The notes: a model not told the origin generated them from the letters alone. A DNA stretch of 64,000 nucleotides from a bacterium (GCA_029933125.1 JAOZOU010000004.1:186001-250000); one strand, 5' to 3'. Counted from the first letter of the stretch, positions 52,419-63,085 are shown. Translations and numbers: made by a program.

Positions 52419-52955
52419 ATGACAACGAAGTTGATAATGGCTGGCTTTGGTGGACAAGGGGTTGTCCTCATGGGTACGCTGCTCTCGTACTCAGCGATGG
52501 TCCAGGGAAAGCACACGACGTTCTTCCCCTCATACGGTGCTGAGATGCGAGGCGGGACAGCCAATTGCTCAGTAATAGTTTCCGATGAAGAGATCCCTTC
52601 CCCTGTTGTTAGCGTACCGGATTGCGTCGTGGCCATGAATATAGCGTCTCTGGGTAAGTTTGAGGGTAGGGTGAGGGAGGGTGGTGTGATATTTATCAAC
52701 TCATCACTGGTTGACAAGCATGTTTCACGCAAGGACGTCGAGGAAGTACGAGTGCCAGCCAATGAGATAGCTGAGGAGTTAGGAGCCTCAAGGGCTGCTA
52801 ACATGGTCATGCTCGGAGCTGTAATAAAGAAGACCCGTGCAGTTGAACTGCAGTCAGCAATCAACAGCCTTGAGAAAGTACTCTCGGAAAGAGCCATGGC
52901 TTATCTCGACGTAAACAAGAAGGCTCTCGAACGCGGTTTCAACGAGATACCATAG
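52419..52955 (+). CDS. korC: 2-oxoacid:ferredoxin oxidoreductase gamma subunit
   Basis: 178 aa. Motifs GFGGQGVVLMGTLLSYSAM and FFPSYGAEMRGGTANCSVIV are characteristic of the gamma (CoA-binding) domain. Completes a four-gene enzyme that may run oxidatively or, in autotrophs, reductively for 2-oxoglutarate synthesis. Confidence 0.95.
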   Translation: MTTKLIMAGFGGQGVVLMGTLLSYSAMVQGKHTTFFPSYGAEMRGGTANCSVIVSDEEIPSPVVSVPDCVVAMNIASLGKFEGRVREGGVIFINSSLVDKHVSRKDVEEVRVPANEIAEELGASRAANMVMLGAVIKKTRAVELQSAINSLEKVLSERAMAYLDVNKKALERGFNEIP

Positions 52956-52998
52956 CTTCTGTTCCCGTAAATTTTTTCCATCCTCTTACGGCGGAGAT

Positions 52999-55485
52999 TT
53001 GGATTTGCGCTGTCTGATGTCCTTAGATTACTCGGAACTCATCCACGAGGTTAGAAAACCCGGCAGATACGGTGGCAATTGCCTTAACTTCCCGACAAAG
53101 CTTGAGGGTAAGATAAAATTCCTGCTTTGTTTCCCTGATGTCTTTGAAATAGGCATATCGAACCTTGGCCTGCGCATTCTCTATCATGTGGTTAACAGGC
53201 AACCTGATCTCCTTGCAGACCTGGCTTTTGCTCCCTGGATGGATATGGAAGCCTACATGCGCTCAAGGAAGATCTGTCTTTACGGTCTTGGAACCCATCT
53301 TCCTGCGAAACAATTCGACATAGTCGGCTTCTCGCTTCAGCATGAGCTCCACTATACCAATGTGCTGACCATGCTTGACCTTTCGGGCATTCCTCTTGGG
53401 GCTCGAGAAAGAGGAGAACAGGATCCAATCGTTATAGCTGGTGGTCCCTGTGCCTTTAATCCTGAACCCATGGCTAAGTTCATAGACGCCTTTGTCATTG
53501 GCGATGGTGAGGCTGCGATTGTTGAGATTGGCGAGATGCTCAAAGATGCGAAATCCGCATCGAAAAAGCGAGGCGAGGTGCTTGAGGAGCTTGGCTCCCT
53601 GAAAGGTATCTATGTGCCTCAGGTGGTCATATCTAAAAGTGGTCAGATGATTTCAAGAAGGACTGAGAGTCTGCGGGATGCGGACTTTCCAATCCCGCCG
53701 ATAGTTTCAGTTTTTCCAGCTGTCCACGACAGGTTAACTCTTGAGATTATGAGGGGCTGCACTCATGGCTGTCGCTTCTGCTCCGCCGGTATGGTGACGA
53801 GGCCTGTAAGAGTGCGTTCCGTTGAGAGTGTCGTGAGACTTGCTGAGGCCGGAATCGATGCCAGTGGTTGGGAGGAAATATCCCTCATATCGCTTTCCTC
53901 ATCTGACTATCCTGGCATTGGTGATCTGGTCAAAAGATTGAATATGGCACTCGGTGAGCGCAGGGTGAGTATCTCTTTGCCATCGATGAGACCGGGAACC
54001 TTCACTGAGGAGATGGCTGAGCTTATCAGTACTACAAAGCGGACAGGCCTAACCTTTGCTCCCGAGACAGGTAGCGACCATCTTAGGCGTCGCATAAACA
54101 AGATGATTGATGAGGATGAGCTTCTTGCAAGTGTGGAGACCGCTTTTAGAAGCGGCTGGGACGGCATCAAACTCTACTTCATGATCGGGCTTCCTGGCGA
54201 AACCTACTCCGATATCGATGGACTCATAAAAATGGTTAGATCAGTTGAGGCTATTTGCCGGTTCTATGGACAACGCAAGCACATAACGGTATCTATTTCA
54301 CCTTTCGTACCTCGCCCACAAACACCCTTCCAGTGGGAGCCTCAACAGCCACCTGAGGAGATACTGGCGCGTATCCGCTACATAAGAAAGAACTTGCCTG
54401 GCAGGAGAATAAAGGTCAAATGGAGAGATCCCTTTATGGCTCATCTTGAAGGTCTCCTTGCTAGAGGTGATCGCCTCTACGCAGACGCCATCCTTGCCGC
54501 CTGGCGATCGGGATCGCGTTTTGAAAGCTGGTCTGATCGATTTGATTTTAACCTCTGGCTATGTGCTTTCAAATCTTTGGGGATAGATCTTGAAAGAGCG
54601 TTTGTGAGGAGGGAAATCGATGAGCCTCTGCCCTGGGATCATATTGATGCTGGAGTAACACGTTCCTTCCTCAAGGCTGAAGCCAGAAGAGCTGACGCAG
54701 GTGAGACAACTCCCGACTGTCGAATAGGTGGTTGTACGGATTGTGGAGCCTGTGAGGGTGAGATGCTCACCGAGAAGCCTAAGGCGGCTGAATCCACCAT
54801 AATCAAGTATGTGTTGCGAGCTAAGCCCCAAAGGGAAGAATTGAAGATGAGGCTCAGGGTGAAGTATGCGAAGCGGGAGGAGATGTTGCTCGCTTCCCAT
54901 CTTGATATAGCCAGAGCCATACAACGTGCTCTACGCAGGGCAAAGATGCCTCTTTGCTATTCAGAGGGTTTCAGTCCCCATCCCAGGGTTGCCTTTGGTC
55001 CACCTTTGCCACTCGGCTGTCTCGGAGAGGGCGAATACTTCGATGTAATTCTCAACAGGGTACCTCCGAGGGAGTGGATAGAGCAGGTTAACTCAGGGCT
55101 TCCCAAGGGACTTGTTGTGCTCGAGGGCGGGATGGTTAGATTGAGATCCGAGTCGCTCATTGACCTCATAAACGCAGCAACATATGCAATTGAGATAACC
55201 TGTGAGCCAGGTGAGGCCGCTGAGCAAGTTGCGTCCCATCTAACAAAGAGTCTTAAGGGTACAGAGTGGGTCATTTCCCTAGATGTGACGAGGCACACAA
55301 AGGGGTTGAAAGTCACTCTGGCGGCGCGGCTTTCCAGAGGTGGAAAGAGCCCTGAGAAAAGGCTGGATGAACTCTTAAAAACCAAAGGTTATTGCTATAG
55401 AATAACAAGGACTGGTTTGTATGTTGAAGTTGATGGTAAGCTCACCTCAGTCTTGAGGCTAGCTTCGGTAGAGGAGCAGAAGTGA
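52999..55485 (+). CDS. Radical SAM protein fused to DUF2344 (TIGR03960-TIGR03936 type)
   Basis: 828 aa from TTG 52999 (TTG 53005 or ATG 53017 also possible, all close to GGCGGAG). The N-terminal half has a B12-binding-like fold lead (FLLCFPDVFEIGISNLGLRI) then the radical SAM cluster C254-x3-C258-x2-C261 in RGCTHGCRFCSAGM. After residue about 570 comes a cysteine cluster (DCRIGGCTDCGACEG), then the DUF2344 domain (LRVKYAKREEMLLASHLDIA; EGFSPHPRVAFGPPLPLG). This fusion is normally encoded just before RNase E/G and L21/L27, exactly as here. Its modification target is unproven. Confidence 0.92.
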   Translation: MDLRCLMSLDYSELIHEVRKPGRYGGNCLNFPTKLEGKIKFLLCFPDVFEIGISNLGLRILYHVVNRQPDLLADLAFAPWMDMEAYMRSRKICLYGLGTHLPAKQFDIVGFSLQHELHYTNVLTMLDLSGIPLGARERGEQDPIVIAGGPCAFNPEPMAKFIDAFVIGDGEAAIVEIGEMLKDAKSASKKRGEVLEELGSLKGIYVPQVVISKSGQMISRRTESLRDADFPIPPIVSVFPAVHDRLTLEIMRGCTHGCRFCSAGMVTRPVRVRSVESVVRLAEAGIDASGWEEISLISLSSSDYPGIGDLVKRLNMALGERRVSISLPSMRPGTFTEEMAELISTTKRTGLTFAPETGSDHLRRRINKMIDEDELLASVETAFRSGWDGIKLYFMIGLPGETYSDIDGLIKMVRSVEAICRFYGQRKHITVSISPFVPRPQTPFQWEPQQPPEEILARIRYIRKNLPGRRIKVKWRDPFMAHLEGLLARGDRLYADAILAAWRSGSRFESWSDRFDFNLWLCAFKSLGIDLERAFVRREIDEPLPWDHIDAGVTRSFLKAEARRADAGETTPDCRIGGCTDCGACEGEMLTEKPKAAESTIIKYVLRAKPQREELKMRLRVKYAKREEMLLASHLDIARAIQRALRRAKMPLCYSEGFSPHPRVAFGPPLPLGCLGEGEYFDVILNRVPPREWIEQVNSGLPKGLVVLEGGMVRLRSESLIDLINAATYAIEITCEPGEAAEQVASHLTKSLKGTEWVISLDVTRHTKGLKVTLAARLSRGGKSPEKRLDELLKTKGYCYRITRTGLYVEVDGKLTSVLRLASVEEQK

Positions 55486-57026
55486 GAAAGGAAATCATAA
55501 TAAATGTTGAGCCCTTTGAAACACGTATCGGGATAAAAGAAGACGGCCAGCTGGTCGAATACATGGTCGAGCGAGCAGGAGATAAACTTGCAGTTGGCGA
55601 TATTTACAAGGCTCGTGTCACTGCTGTCTTGCCAGGCATGCAAGCTGCTTTCCTTGATATTGGCTATGAGCGAAGTGCTTTCCTTCATGTCTCTGACTTG
55701 ACTGTCGATATTGGTGAGTATGAGAAAATCGAGGACAGGTTGAGTGGCGATGATGTGATCTTTACCTCTATTGCCTCGAAGGAAAAGGAGATCCAGATTG
55801 AAAATGTCCTTGCGAAAGGTGACGAAATCCTTGTCCAGGTCACCAAGGAACCGATAGGTACCAAAGGTCCCCGGGTAAGCACACAGCTTTCGCTGCCAGG
55901 CCGTTATGTTGTTCTTATGCCTAAAGCCGATCTTGTCGGTGTCTCGAGACGAATTGAAGCGCGCGAAGAGCGGCATCGTCTCAAGGAGATCATAGCACCC
56001 CTTAAACCAAAAGGCATGGGAGTGATTGTTCGGACAGCTGGTGAGGGAATGGATAAGAGACACTTTGAGGCTGACATAAAGTTCCTTACCAGGCTGTGGA
56101 AAAAGCTAGCCAAGAAGGCTGAGAAGGCGAAAGCTCCGAGCCTCATATATAAGGACATGGAGATCATAACACGCCTTGTAAGGGATGTGTTCACTGAAGA
56201 TGTGACTGCGGTAGTAATAGATTCCAAGAAGGAATATCGCGAGATCCTCTCCTATCTGCGATCCTTTGCACCTGAGCTCCGCTCGCGGGTACATCTTTAC
56301 AAGGAGGATACACCCATCTTCGATGCCTACGAAATAGAGAAAGAGACCGAGAAAATCCTAAACCGTATAGTACCACTCAAAAAGGGTGGATTCATATCAA
56401 TTGACCACACTGAGGCTCTCGTTGCTATTGATGTTAACACAGGTAGATACCGAGGAGCTAGGGATCAGGAGGAGACAGCTCTGAGAACCAACCTTCAGGC
56501 TGCTAGGGAAATTGCTAGGCAGTTGCGCCTGCGTGATCTCGGAGGGATCATAGTAATCGACTTCATAGACATGGAGCTTGAAGAGAATCGCAAGAAAGTT
56601 CTCGATGAGCTGCGCATGGGCCTCAAAAGGGATAGGTCACGAACAAAGGCACTAAAGGTCAGCGAAATGGGACTTGTTGAGATGACCCGCCAGCGGGTTC
56701 GCCCAAGCCTTGGCCAGCTTCTGAGTGAAACTTGTCCGACGTGTGGTGGATCCGGAAGGGTTCTCTCTCTCGAATCCATTGAGATGCGTCTCGAGAGATC
56801 GCTTAAGCGCATGAGAAGCAGGACGAACGAGAAGAGGATCCAGCTCTATCTCAATCCTGAATTTGCCTTCCGCATGCTTTCCGAAAGCGCCAGGCGGATA
56901 ATTCATCTTGAAAAACGTTTTAAGCTGGAGATCGATGTCAAGGATGATCCCAACCTTCGAAGAGAGGAATTTGTTGTGCGCTCCTCACGCACCGGCGAAG
57001 ATCTCACATACCTCCTTGAACCCTAA
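55482..57026 (+). CDS. rng: Ribonuclease E/G family endoribonuclease
   Basis: 514 aa from GTG 55482, overlapping the radical SAM stop (GTGA). Order: S1 RNA-binding domain (about 36-125, with YKARVTAVLPGMQAAFLDIG), RNase H-like and 5'-sensor parts, DNase I-like catalytic domain with Asp317 (LVAIDVNTGRY) and Asp360 (IIVIDFIDMELEENR), and the Zn-link CPTCGG (Cys418, Cys421). There is no RNase E C-terminal scaffold, so an RNase G-type enzyme for rRNA/mRNA processing is most likely. Confidence 0.95.
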   Translation: MRKEIIINVEPFETRIGIKEDGQLVEYMVERAGDKLAVGDIYKARVTAVLPGMQAAFLDIGYERSAFLHVSDLTVDIGEYEKIEDRLSGDDVIFTSIASKEKEIQIENVLAKGDEILVQVTKEPIGTKGPRVSTQLSLPGRYVVLMPKADLVGVSRRIEAREERHRLKEIIAPLKPKGMGVIVRTAGEGMDKRHFEADIKFLTRLWKKLAKKAEKAKAPSLIYKDMEIITRLVRDVFTEDVTAVVIDSKKEYREILSYLRSFAPELRSRVHLYKEDTPIFDAYEIEKETEKILNRIVPLKKGGFISIDHTEALVAIDVNTGRYRGARDQEETALRTNLQAAREIARQLRLRDLGGIIVIDFIDMELEENRKKVLDELRMGLKRDRSRTKALKVSEMGLVEMTRQRVRPSLGQLLSETCPTCGGSGRVLSLESIEMRLERSLKRMRSRTNEKRIQLYLNPEFAFRMLSESARRIIHLEKRFKLEIDVKDDPNLRREEFVVRSSRTGEDLTYLLEP

Positions 57027-57041
57027 AGCAGAGATTAAGTG

Positions 57042-57070
57042 TTGACACAGGCAGTTGCGTGTGTTAGATA
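57042..57070 (+). promoter_or_regulatory. Sigma70-type promoter for rplU-rpmA
   Basis: TTGACA (57042-57047) and TAGATA (57065-57070) with a 17-base spacer in the 72-base gap after rng, with ATG 57099 about 28 bases later. The best match to consensus in the window for a housekeeping operon. Confidence 0.75.
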
Positions 57071-57098
57071 AATTGGGAATTGCGCGAGGTGATCCTAT

Positions 57099-57410
57099 AT
57101 GTATGCGATTATAGATGTTGGTGGCAGACAGATCAAAGTTGAGCCTGATCAGAATGTGCGCGTACCCAGGCTCGAGGCTGAAGTAGGCTCAGAGGTAACC
57201 TTCGATAGAGTCTATCTCGTCAAGTCAGATGGTGATGTCAGAATAGGCGAACCCCTTGTTGATGGGGCGAAAGTTGTTGGTGAGGTTGTAGCCCACGGCA
57301 GAGGAGAGAAGATAGTCGTCTATAAGTATAAGAGGCGCAAGTATTATAGACGGAAACGCGGACATAGGCAGGCTTATACGGAGGTTCGCATTACCAATAT
57401 TACGGGTTGA
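57099..57410 (+). CDS. rplU: 50S ribosomal protein L21
   Basis: 103 aa. MYAIIDVGGRQIKVEPDQNV is the standard L21 start, and KYKRRKYYRRKRGHRQAYTE the basic rRNA-binding end. Precedes rpmA by 15 bases, the universal order. Confidence 0.98.
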   Translation: MYAIIDVGGRQIKVEPDQNVRVPRLEAEVGSEVTFDRVYLVKSDGDVRIGEPLVDGAKVVGEVVAHGRGEKIVVYKYKRRKYYRRKRGHRQAYTEVRITNITG

Positions 57411-57425
57411 GGGGGTTAGGTTCCA

Positions 57426-57677
57426 ATGGCACATAAGAAAGGTGTCGGAAGCTCAAGAAACGGACGCGACAGCAATGCACAAAGACTCGGGGTCAAGCGC
57501 TTCGGAGGCCAATTCGTGACAGCTGGATCAATCATAGTCAGGCAAAGGGGAACAAAGTTTCTCCCAGGTCTCAATGTCGGTATGGGCAAAGACAATACCC
57601 TCTTCGCTTTGGTCAGTGGACGTGTGGCTTTCGAAAGGCACGGAAGAGATAAGAAGCGGGTCAGTGTTTACGCATAG
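57426..57677 (+). CDS. rpmA: 50S ribosomal protein L27
   Basis: 83 aa. [20 protein letters not shown] and [15 protein letters not shown] are standard L27 segments. No N-terminal pre-peptide of the Firmicutes type is present, so the mature Ala-His-Lys end that reaches the peptidyl-transferase centre is made by Met removal alone. Confidence 0.98.
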   Translation: MAHKKGVGSSRNGRDSNAQRLGVKRFGGQFVTAGSIIVRQRGTKFLPGLNVGMGKDNTLFALVSGRVAFERHGRDKKRVSVYA

Positions 57678-57765
57678 AAGTCCCGCTTAGTCCGATTCCA
57701 AGTCCTTTTTGGCGGTTCTGTTCTGCTTCTTCATTCTGGTGTGCTTCTTCGCAGGAGGTGGCAAC

Positions 57766-58419
57766 ATGAAGATCAAGTGGTTAGGCCATTCTGCGTTCTT
57801 GCTCACCTCGGAGAGTGGCGTGAGGATTCTCACGGACCCCTATGAGAGCGGTGGCTACGAAGGCAAGGTTGGCTACAAGCCGATAAAGGAAAAGGTTGAC
57901 ATCGTAACTGCTAGTCATTCCCATGAGGATCACTACTACCTTGAAGATCTACCTGAAGGCTATGAATGCATAACAGATCCAGGAAAACATGAGGTCAAGG
58001 GTGTAGTGATCACTGGTATCAAAACTTACCACGATACCAGTGGTGGTAAGGAGAGAGGTCGTAACATCGTCTTCGTGATCGAAGTTGATGGTATTCGGGT
58101 CTGTCATCTCGGTGATCTAGGACATACCCTTTCGGAGGAAAACCTCAGCCAGATTGGGAAAGTGGATGTGCTTCTCTTACCTGTTGGCGGTTTTTATACA
58201 ATTGGTCCCAAAGAGGCTCTATCTGTGATGAAGGCTATTTCGCCTGCCATTACAATTCCAATGCATTTTAAGACCGAGGTTCTTGAATTTCCTATAAAAC
58301 CCGTAGAGGATTTTCTTTCGATGGCTGGAGACTACGAACGCCCAGGTAGTTCAGAAATAGAAATCAAACCGGAAGATCTCAAAGGTGGACGCATCATAGT
58401 GCTCGAGCATGCCCTGTAA
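57766..58419 (+). CDS. UPF0173-type metallo-beta-lactamase-fold hydrolase
   Basis: 217 aa from ATG 57766, which has AGGAGGTGG directly upstream and gives MKIKWLGHSAFLL, the usual UPF0173 start; the frame opens at 57709 with a hydrophobic lead that would read as a signal sequence but lacks its own ribosome-binding site. Metal ligands: HSHEDHY (HxHxDH type), a Thr/Tyr-His in KTYHD, the Asp of VCHLGDLGH and the final His in IPMHFKTE. Substrate unknown. Confidence 0.9.
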   Translation: MKIKWLGHSAFLLTSESGVRILTDPYESGGYEGKVGYKPIKEKVDIVTASHSHEDHYYLEDLPEGYECITDPGKHEVKGVVITGIKTYHDTSGGKERGRNIVFVIEVDGIRVCHLGDLGHTLSEENLSQIGKVDVLLLPVGGFYTIGPKEALSVMKAISPAITIPMHFKTEVLEFPIKPVEDFLSMAGDYERPGSSEIEIKPEDLKGGRIIVLEHAL

Positions 58420-58445
58420 ACCCATGTTGCCCTGAGGAGGAACTG

Positions 58446-59288
58446 ATGAGGCAGGTCAACGTTGATGAAATAAGACAAGCCGTTAAGAATCTGTCCATAA
58501 CAACGAACTGCGTCCTCGGAGATGCAGAGATCGAATATATCAAGAAGATGCTGGCAATTGAAGAATCTCCTACAGGTCAGGAAATCCTCAAGATGGTTCT
58601 TGAGAATGCACGGATTGCGCGTGAGGAGATGTTACCGATATGCCAGGACACGGGCTTTGCGGTTGTCTTTCTCGAGATAGGGCAGGATGTTTGCTTCATT
58701 GGCGGTGACCTCAATGAAGCCATAACCCAGGGCGTAAGAGAAGGCTATGAGGAGGGGTATCTTCGCAAATCAATACTTTCTGATCCGATTAAGAGGATTA
58801 ATACGGGAGACAATACACCACCCGTTGTGCACCTCAAGATCGTTCCAGGAGATAAAGTCAAGATTGTCTTTGCTCCCAAGGGTGGAGGAAGCGAGAACAT
58901 GAGTGGTGTTGCTATGCTCAAGCCTGCTGATGGAATCGAGGGCGTGAAGACTTTTGTAATTGAGAAAGTCGAGTCGGCAGGCGGAAATCCGTGTCCACCT
59001 ATAGTTGTTGGTGTTGGAATTGGTGGGACCTTTGAGTATTGTGCTTTCATGGCCAAGAAGGCACTGCTAAGACCTCTTGGTGAAAGGCATCCTGACCCCT
59101 TCTATGCAGCTCTCGAGGAGGAGCTGCTTGAGAAAATAAATTCAACAGGGGTTGGGCCTCAGGGCTTGGGAGGCAGGGTGACTGCACTTGATGTGCATGT
59201 CGAGGTCTACCCTTGTCACATTGCTTCGCTTCCAGTTGCAGTGAATCTAAATTGTCATGCCACGCGCCATGGCGAAATAGTCATATAG
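58446..59288 (+). CDS. Fumarate hydratase class I, alpha subunit
   Basis: 280 aa. Iron-sulfur hydratase converting fumarate and malate (tartrate or mesaconate dehydratases share the fold). Cluster-type cysteines in MLPICQDTGFAVV and GGNPCPPIVVG; TtdA/FumA N-domain motifs VPGDKVKIVFAPKGGGSEN and VAVNLNCHATRHGE. The beta subunit follows 9 bases later. Oxygen-labile class I enzymes are common in anaerobes. Confidence 0.93.
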   Translation: MRQVNVDEIRQAVKNLSITTNCVLGDAEIEYIKKMLAIEESPTGQEILKMVLENARIAREEMLPICQDTGFAVVFLEIGQDVCFIGGDLNEAITQGVREGYEEGYLRKSILSDPIKRINTGDNTPPVVHLKIVPGDKVKIVFAPKGGGSENMSGVAMLKPADGIEGVKTFVIEKVESAGGNPCPPIVVGVGIGGTFEYCAFMAKKALLRPLGERHPDPFYAALEEELLEKINSTGVGPQGLGGRVTALDVHVEVYPCHIASLPVAVNLNCHATRHGEIVI

Positions 59289-59297
59289 GGGGATACG

Positions 59298-59858
59298 ATG
59301 GGAGATACCAGAAAAATTGAAACGCCTCTCAGTGATGAGGTTGTGAGATCGCTTGCGATGGGGGAGAAGGTTCTTATAAACGGCATCATCTATTCAGCAA
59401 GGGATGCTGCCCATAAAAGGCTTGTCGAGCTTATTGAGCGTGGCGAGGAGCTCCCTTTTGACGTCAACGGCCAGGCGATCTACTATGTCGGTCCAACACC
59501 TGCGAAGCCTGGCTTTGCAGTGGGTTCGGCTGGACCGACCACTTCATATAGGATGGATCCATATGCACCTTTGCTGATAGAAAAGGGCCTTAAGGGAATG
59601 ATTGGCAAGGGCGGGCGATCAGAAACTGTTAAGGAAGCTATGAAGAAGTATGGGGCAGTCTACTTTGCTGCCGTTGGCGGAGCTGGTGCTCTGATTTCAA
59701 AATCCATAGTCAGTGCTGAAGTAATTGCTTACCCTGAGCTCGGAGCCGAAGCAATAAGGAGGATGGAGGTCAAGGACTTTCCGGTGATCGTGGCAATCGA
59801 TGCCCAGGGCAATGACCTTTATCAAAAGGGTAGGGAGGCTTACGCATTAGGTGCCTGA
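59298..59858 (+). CDS. Fumarate hydratase class I, beta subunit
   Basis: 186 aa. Motifs GPTPAKPGFAVGSAGPTTSY and MIGKGGRSETVKEAMKKYGA identify the C-terminal domain homologue of FumA/TtdB, here as a separate subunit. With the alpha gene it forms the two-subunit class I fumarase. Its stop overlaps the kdsB start by 8 bases. Confidence 0.93.
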   Translation: MGDTRKIETPLSDEVVRSLAMGEKVLINGIIYSARDAAHKRLVELIERGEELPFDVNGQAIYYVGPTPAKPGFAVGSAGPTTSYRMDPYAPLLIEKGLKGMIGKGGRSETVKEAMKKYGAVYFAAVGGAGALISKSIVSAEVIAYPELGAEAIRRMEVKDFPVIVAIDAQGNDLYQKGREAYALGA

Positions 59859-60618
59859 TGCGATAGGCATAATTGGCGTGATTCCAGCCAGGTATGGGTC
59901 GAGGCGCTTCCCTGGTAAGCCCCTTGCGAGGATAGCTGGGAAACCCATGATTCAGCATGTCTATGAGCGCGCTCTGCGTTCCCGCCTTCTTTCCGATGTG
60001 ATCGTTGCCACCGATGATAGAAGAATCCTGAGCGTTGTCGAAGGCTTCGGTGGCAGGGCTCTTATGACATCTCGGGATCACCCAACAGGTAGTGATAGGG
60101 TTGCTGAAGTCGCATCAAGAGTTGAAGGCGCATTCTATGTCAACATCCAGGGAGATGAGCCTCTTATCGATCCCGGTGCCATAGATAAGTGTGCAAGTCT
60201 GCTGCGTGAAGGGCATGCAATGTCTACGCTTATGGTGAGGATAACGACTTGGGATGATGTTTTTGATCCAAACATCGTTAAGGTGGTGACCTCAAGTGAG
60301 GGAAAAGCCATCTACTTCTCACGTTCGCCGATTCCCTATGTCCCCGGAGATGTTCGATCACAGGCGAAAGCAAGCCCAGATGGTTATTTTCGCCATGTTG
60401 GTATCTATGGTTACACAGCGGAGGTTCTTGATTCCCTGCATGGGGCTGGTCAGTGCTGGCTGGAGGTGGCGGAGTCCCTTGAGCAGCTTCGGGCTCTGTG
60501 GCTAGGTATTCCGATTGCCGTGGCCGAGGTGGAATCTGCAGGTCCCTGTGTTGATCTTCCAGAGGACATTGCAAAGGTCGAAGCGATAATAGGTATGGAC
60601 GGCAAGACCAATGGCTAA
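59851..60618 (+). CDS. kdsB: 3-deoxy-manno-octulosonate cytidylyltransferase (KdsB)
   Basis: 255 aa from GTG 59851. Activates Kdo as CMP-Kdo for lipid A core assembly. Signature [20 protein letters not shown] at the N-terminus, then [20 protein letters not shown] and [11 protein letters not shown] (metal/CTP site). With kdsA, kdsC and kdsD nearby, it implies a lipopolysaccharide outer membrane. Confidence 0.95.
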   Translation: MPDAIGIIGVIPARYGSRRFPGKPLARIAGKPMIQHVYERALRSRLLSDVIVATDDRRILSVVEGFGGRALMTSRDHPTGSDRVAEVASRVEGAFYVNIQGDEPLIDPGAIDKCASLLREGHAMSTLMVRITTWDDVFDPNIVKVVTSSEGKAIYFSRSPIPYVPGDVRSQAKASPDGYFRHVGIYGYTAEVLDSLHGAGQCWLEVAESLEQLRALWLGIPIAVAEVESAGPCVDLPEDIAKVEAIIGMDGKTNG

Positions 60619-62248
60619 ATATGTTTTCGTGACTGGGGGTGTGGTTTCTTCCCTTGGAAAGGGAATCGCTTCGGCGTCCCTTGGTATGTTACTCAAAAGA
60701 CGTGGGTTGGGAGTTACTATACAGAAATTCGACCCCTATCTCAATGTTGATCCTGGGACCATGAGCCCCTTCCAACATGGCGAGGTTTTTGTAACTGATG
60801 ATGGTGCTGAGACCGATCTTGATCTGGGTCACTATGAACGCTTTCTGGATGAGAATCTCACCAAAGATCATAATGTAACCGCTGGTCAGATTTACGATGC
60901 TATCATCAATCGTGAAAGAAGAGGAGACTACCTTGGGCGTACGGTTCAGGTGATTCCGCATGTCACAGATGAGATCAAATCACGCATAACCAAGGTTGGT
61001 GAAAAACCTGGTATAGATGTTTGTATAAGTGAGATAGGGGGCACGGTTGGGGATATAGAGAGCTTGCCATTTCTCGAATCAATCAGGCAGATGAGGCTCG
61101 ATCTTGGCCGGAATAATACGGTATTCGTTCATCTTACGCTTGTGCCATATATCGAGGCTGCGAGGGAGCTCAAGACTAAACCGACCCAGCATAGCGTGAA
61201 AGAGCTCAGAGAGATAGGTATTCAACCTGACATATTGCTGTGTCGCACACGTAATCGGCTTACGCCAGAGGCGCGTGACAAGATCGCCTTGTTTTGCAAT
61301 GTCAGGAGGGAGGCAGTAATAGAAGCGAGAGATGTGGATTGTGTCTATGAAGTTCCTCTTGTCTTCCATGAGGGGGGGCTGGATGGACTGGTTGTCGCTA
61401 TGCTGAGGCTTTCAAGCCCTGAACCTGATCTGTCAGACTGGATCGAACTCGTTGAAAGGGCGAAGAACCCGGGAGGGAGCGTGCGGGTTGCAATTGTTGG
61501 TAAATACGTGCATCTCATTGATGCATATAAAAGCATAAATGAAGCATTCGTTCATGCAGGGATTGAAAATGATGTTGGAGTTGAAGTCGAGTGGGTCGAT
61601 TCTGAAAGGGTTAACCGATCGAGTGCCACTGAATTGTTACGCGACTACGATGGAATCCTTATCCCAGGAGGATTTGGCGAACGAGGTACAGAAGGGAAGT
61701 TCGAGGCGGTGAGATTTGCCAGAGAGAACAAACGGCCCTTCCTTGGAATATGTCTTGGAATGCAATGTGCTGTAATTGAGTTTGCTAGAAATGTCTGCGG
61801 GCTCGAGGGTGCTAACAGCTCGGAGTTCGATTCGACGACTCCCTATCCTGTAATAGATCTTATCCCTGAACAAAGGGAGGTACTTTGGAAGGGTGGGACA
61901 ATGAGGCTTGGTGCGTATCCATGTCGTCTGCTTCCTGGCACACTTGCTCATAGCGTCTATCGCACTGATCTTATAAGTGAGCGTCATCGCCACAGATACG
62001 AGTATAACAACCTCTTTCGAGAGCTGATGCAGGAGAAGGGATTGGTCATAAGCGGGGTGTCTCCTGATGGTAATCTTGTTGAGATAATTGAGCTCAAAGA
62101 GCATCCATGGTTCCTGGGATGTCAATTTCATCCTGAACTCAAGTCGCGTCCTGGCAGGGCGCACCCCCTTTTCCGTGAATTCGTCAGGGCTGCCAAGGAA
62201 TTTCGGTTTCGTGGAAGAACACTTGTTGAAGGGGATCTGAAACAATGA
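60611..62248 (+). CDS. pyrG: CTP synthase
   Basis: 545 aa. Aminates UTP with glutamine nitrogen. N-terminal amidoligase lead [20 protein letters not shown] with the P-loop, C-terminal class I glutaminase with the catalytic Cys in [10 protein letters not shown] and the His/Glu in [11 protein letters not shown]. It overlaps kdsB by 8 bases and kdsA by 4. Sitting between Kdo genes, it directly supplies the CTP that KdsB uses. Confidence 0.97.
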   Translation: MAKYVFVTGGVVSSLGKGIASASLGMLLKRRGLGVTIQKFDPYLNVDPGTMSPFQHGEVFVTDDGAETDLDLGHYERFLDENLTKDHNVTAGQIYDAIINRERRGDYLGRTVQVIPHVTDEIKSRITKVGEKPGIDVCISEIGGTVGDIESLPFLESIRQMRLDLGRNNTVFVHLTLVPYIEAARELKTKPTQHSVKELREIGIQPDILLCRTRNRLTPEARDKIALFCNVRREAVIEARDVDCVYEVPLVFHEGGLDGLVVAMLRLSSPEPDLSDWIELVERAKNPGGSVRVAIVGKYVHLIDAYKSINEAFVHAGIENDVGVEVEWVDSERVNRSSATELLRDYDGILIPGGFGERGTEGKFEAVRFARENKRPFLGICLGMQCAVIEFARNVCGLEGANSSEFDSTTPYPVIDLIPEQREVLWKGGTMRLGAYPCRLLPGTLAHSVYRTDLISERHRHRYEYNNLFRELMQEKGLVISGVSPDGNLVEIIELKEHPWFLGCQFHPELKSRPGRAHPLFREFVRAAKEFRFRGRTLVEGDLKQ

Positions 62249-63078
62249 GTATCAATGTCGTGAGGGTTGGTGATATCGGGGTTGGAGGGGGCAAGTTCAC
62301 GATTATTGCAGGACCTTGTGTTATTGAAGACCTTAAGACCTGCTTGACAACCGCATCGGTAATTAAAGAACTTACAATGAAGTATGGTTTCAACTATATC
62401 TTTAAGTCTTCTTATGAGAAGGATAACAGGTCAAGCGTTGAAGCATATGCTGGACCGGGTATTGAGGATGGGCTGTCAATGCTGGAAGAGGTCAAGAAAA
62501 CTGTTGGAGTGCCGGTTCTCTCTGATGTCCACTGCAGCCAGCAGGTGCCTCAGGCTGCTAAGATACTGGATGTGATACAGATTCCTGCCTATCTCAGCCA
62601 GCAAACCAGACTAGCGGTAACAGTTGGAAAAACTGGCAAACCTGTCAATGTCAAGAAGGGGCAGTTTGTTGCACCTGAGGATATGAAAGCTGTTGTTTCA
62701 AAAATAAGAAGCACGGGCAACACTGAGATTATACTTACCGAACGGGGTAGCTGCTTTGGTTATAGAAGGCTTGTGGTTGATATGCGCTCATTTCCCATAA
62801 TGAGATCGCTTGGATGTCCCGTGATATTTGATGTGACTCATGCTATAAGAATCTATGGTTATCCGAGTAGCGATCCTAAGGGAGGGGAGCCTGAGTTTAT
62901 CAGGTGTCTGGCGCGTGCTGCTGTTGCTTGCGGAGTTGATGGTCTTTTCTTTGAGACTCATCCCAATGTTGCCAAAGCAAAATGTGATGCTGCTAGTATG
63001 TTACCCTTGAAAGACGCTGAGAATCTCCTTGCTGAAGTTGCAGCAATAAACAAGGTTGTGAGGGATCTAAAGGCCTGA
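62245..63078 (+). CDS. kdsA: 3-deoxy-8-phosphooctulonate synthase (KdsA)
   Basis: 277 aa. Condenses phosphoenolpyruvate with arabinose 5-phosphate to Kdo 8-phosphate. Motifs [44 protein letters not shown] and FDVTHAIR. The Cys in AGPCVIED is the residue associated with metal-dependent KdsA forms. ATGA overlap with pyrG. Confidence 0.97.
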   Translation: MSINVVRVGDIGVGGGKFTIIAGPCVIEDLKTCLTTASVIKELTMKYGFNYIFKSSYEKDNRSSVEAYAGPGIEDGLSMLEEVKKTVGVPVLSDVHCSQQVPQAAKILDVIQIPAYLSQQTRLAVTVGKTGKPVNVKKGQFVAPEDMKAVVSKIRSTGNTEIILTERGSCFGYRRLVVDMRSFPIMRSLGCPVIFDVTHAIRIYGYPSSDPKGGEPEFIRCLARAAVACGVDGLFFETHPNVAKAKCDAASMLPLKDAENLLAEVAAINKVVRDLKA

Positions 63079-63085
63079 AACTGCT

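Noticed and set aside
52965-52991. Inverted repeat CCGTAA/TTACGG before the radical SAM gene
   Set aside because: Six base pairs with an AT-rich loop and no sign of function; likely chance.
55395-56063. Minus-strand 222-codon open frame opposite rng
   Set aside because: Antisense of the well-supported RNase E/G start; no recognisable domain.
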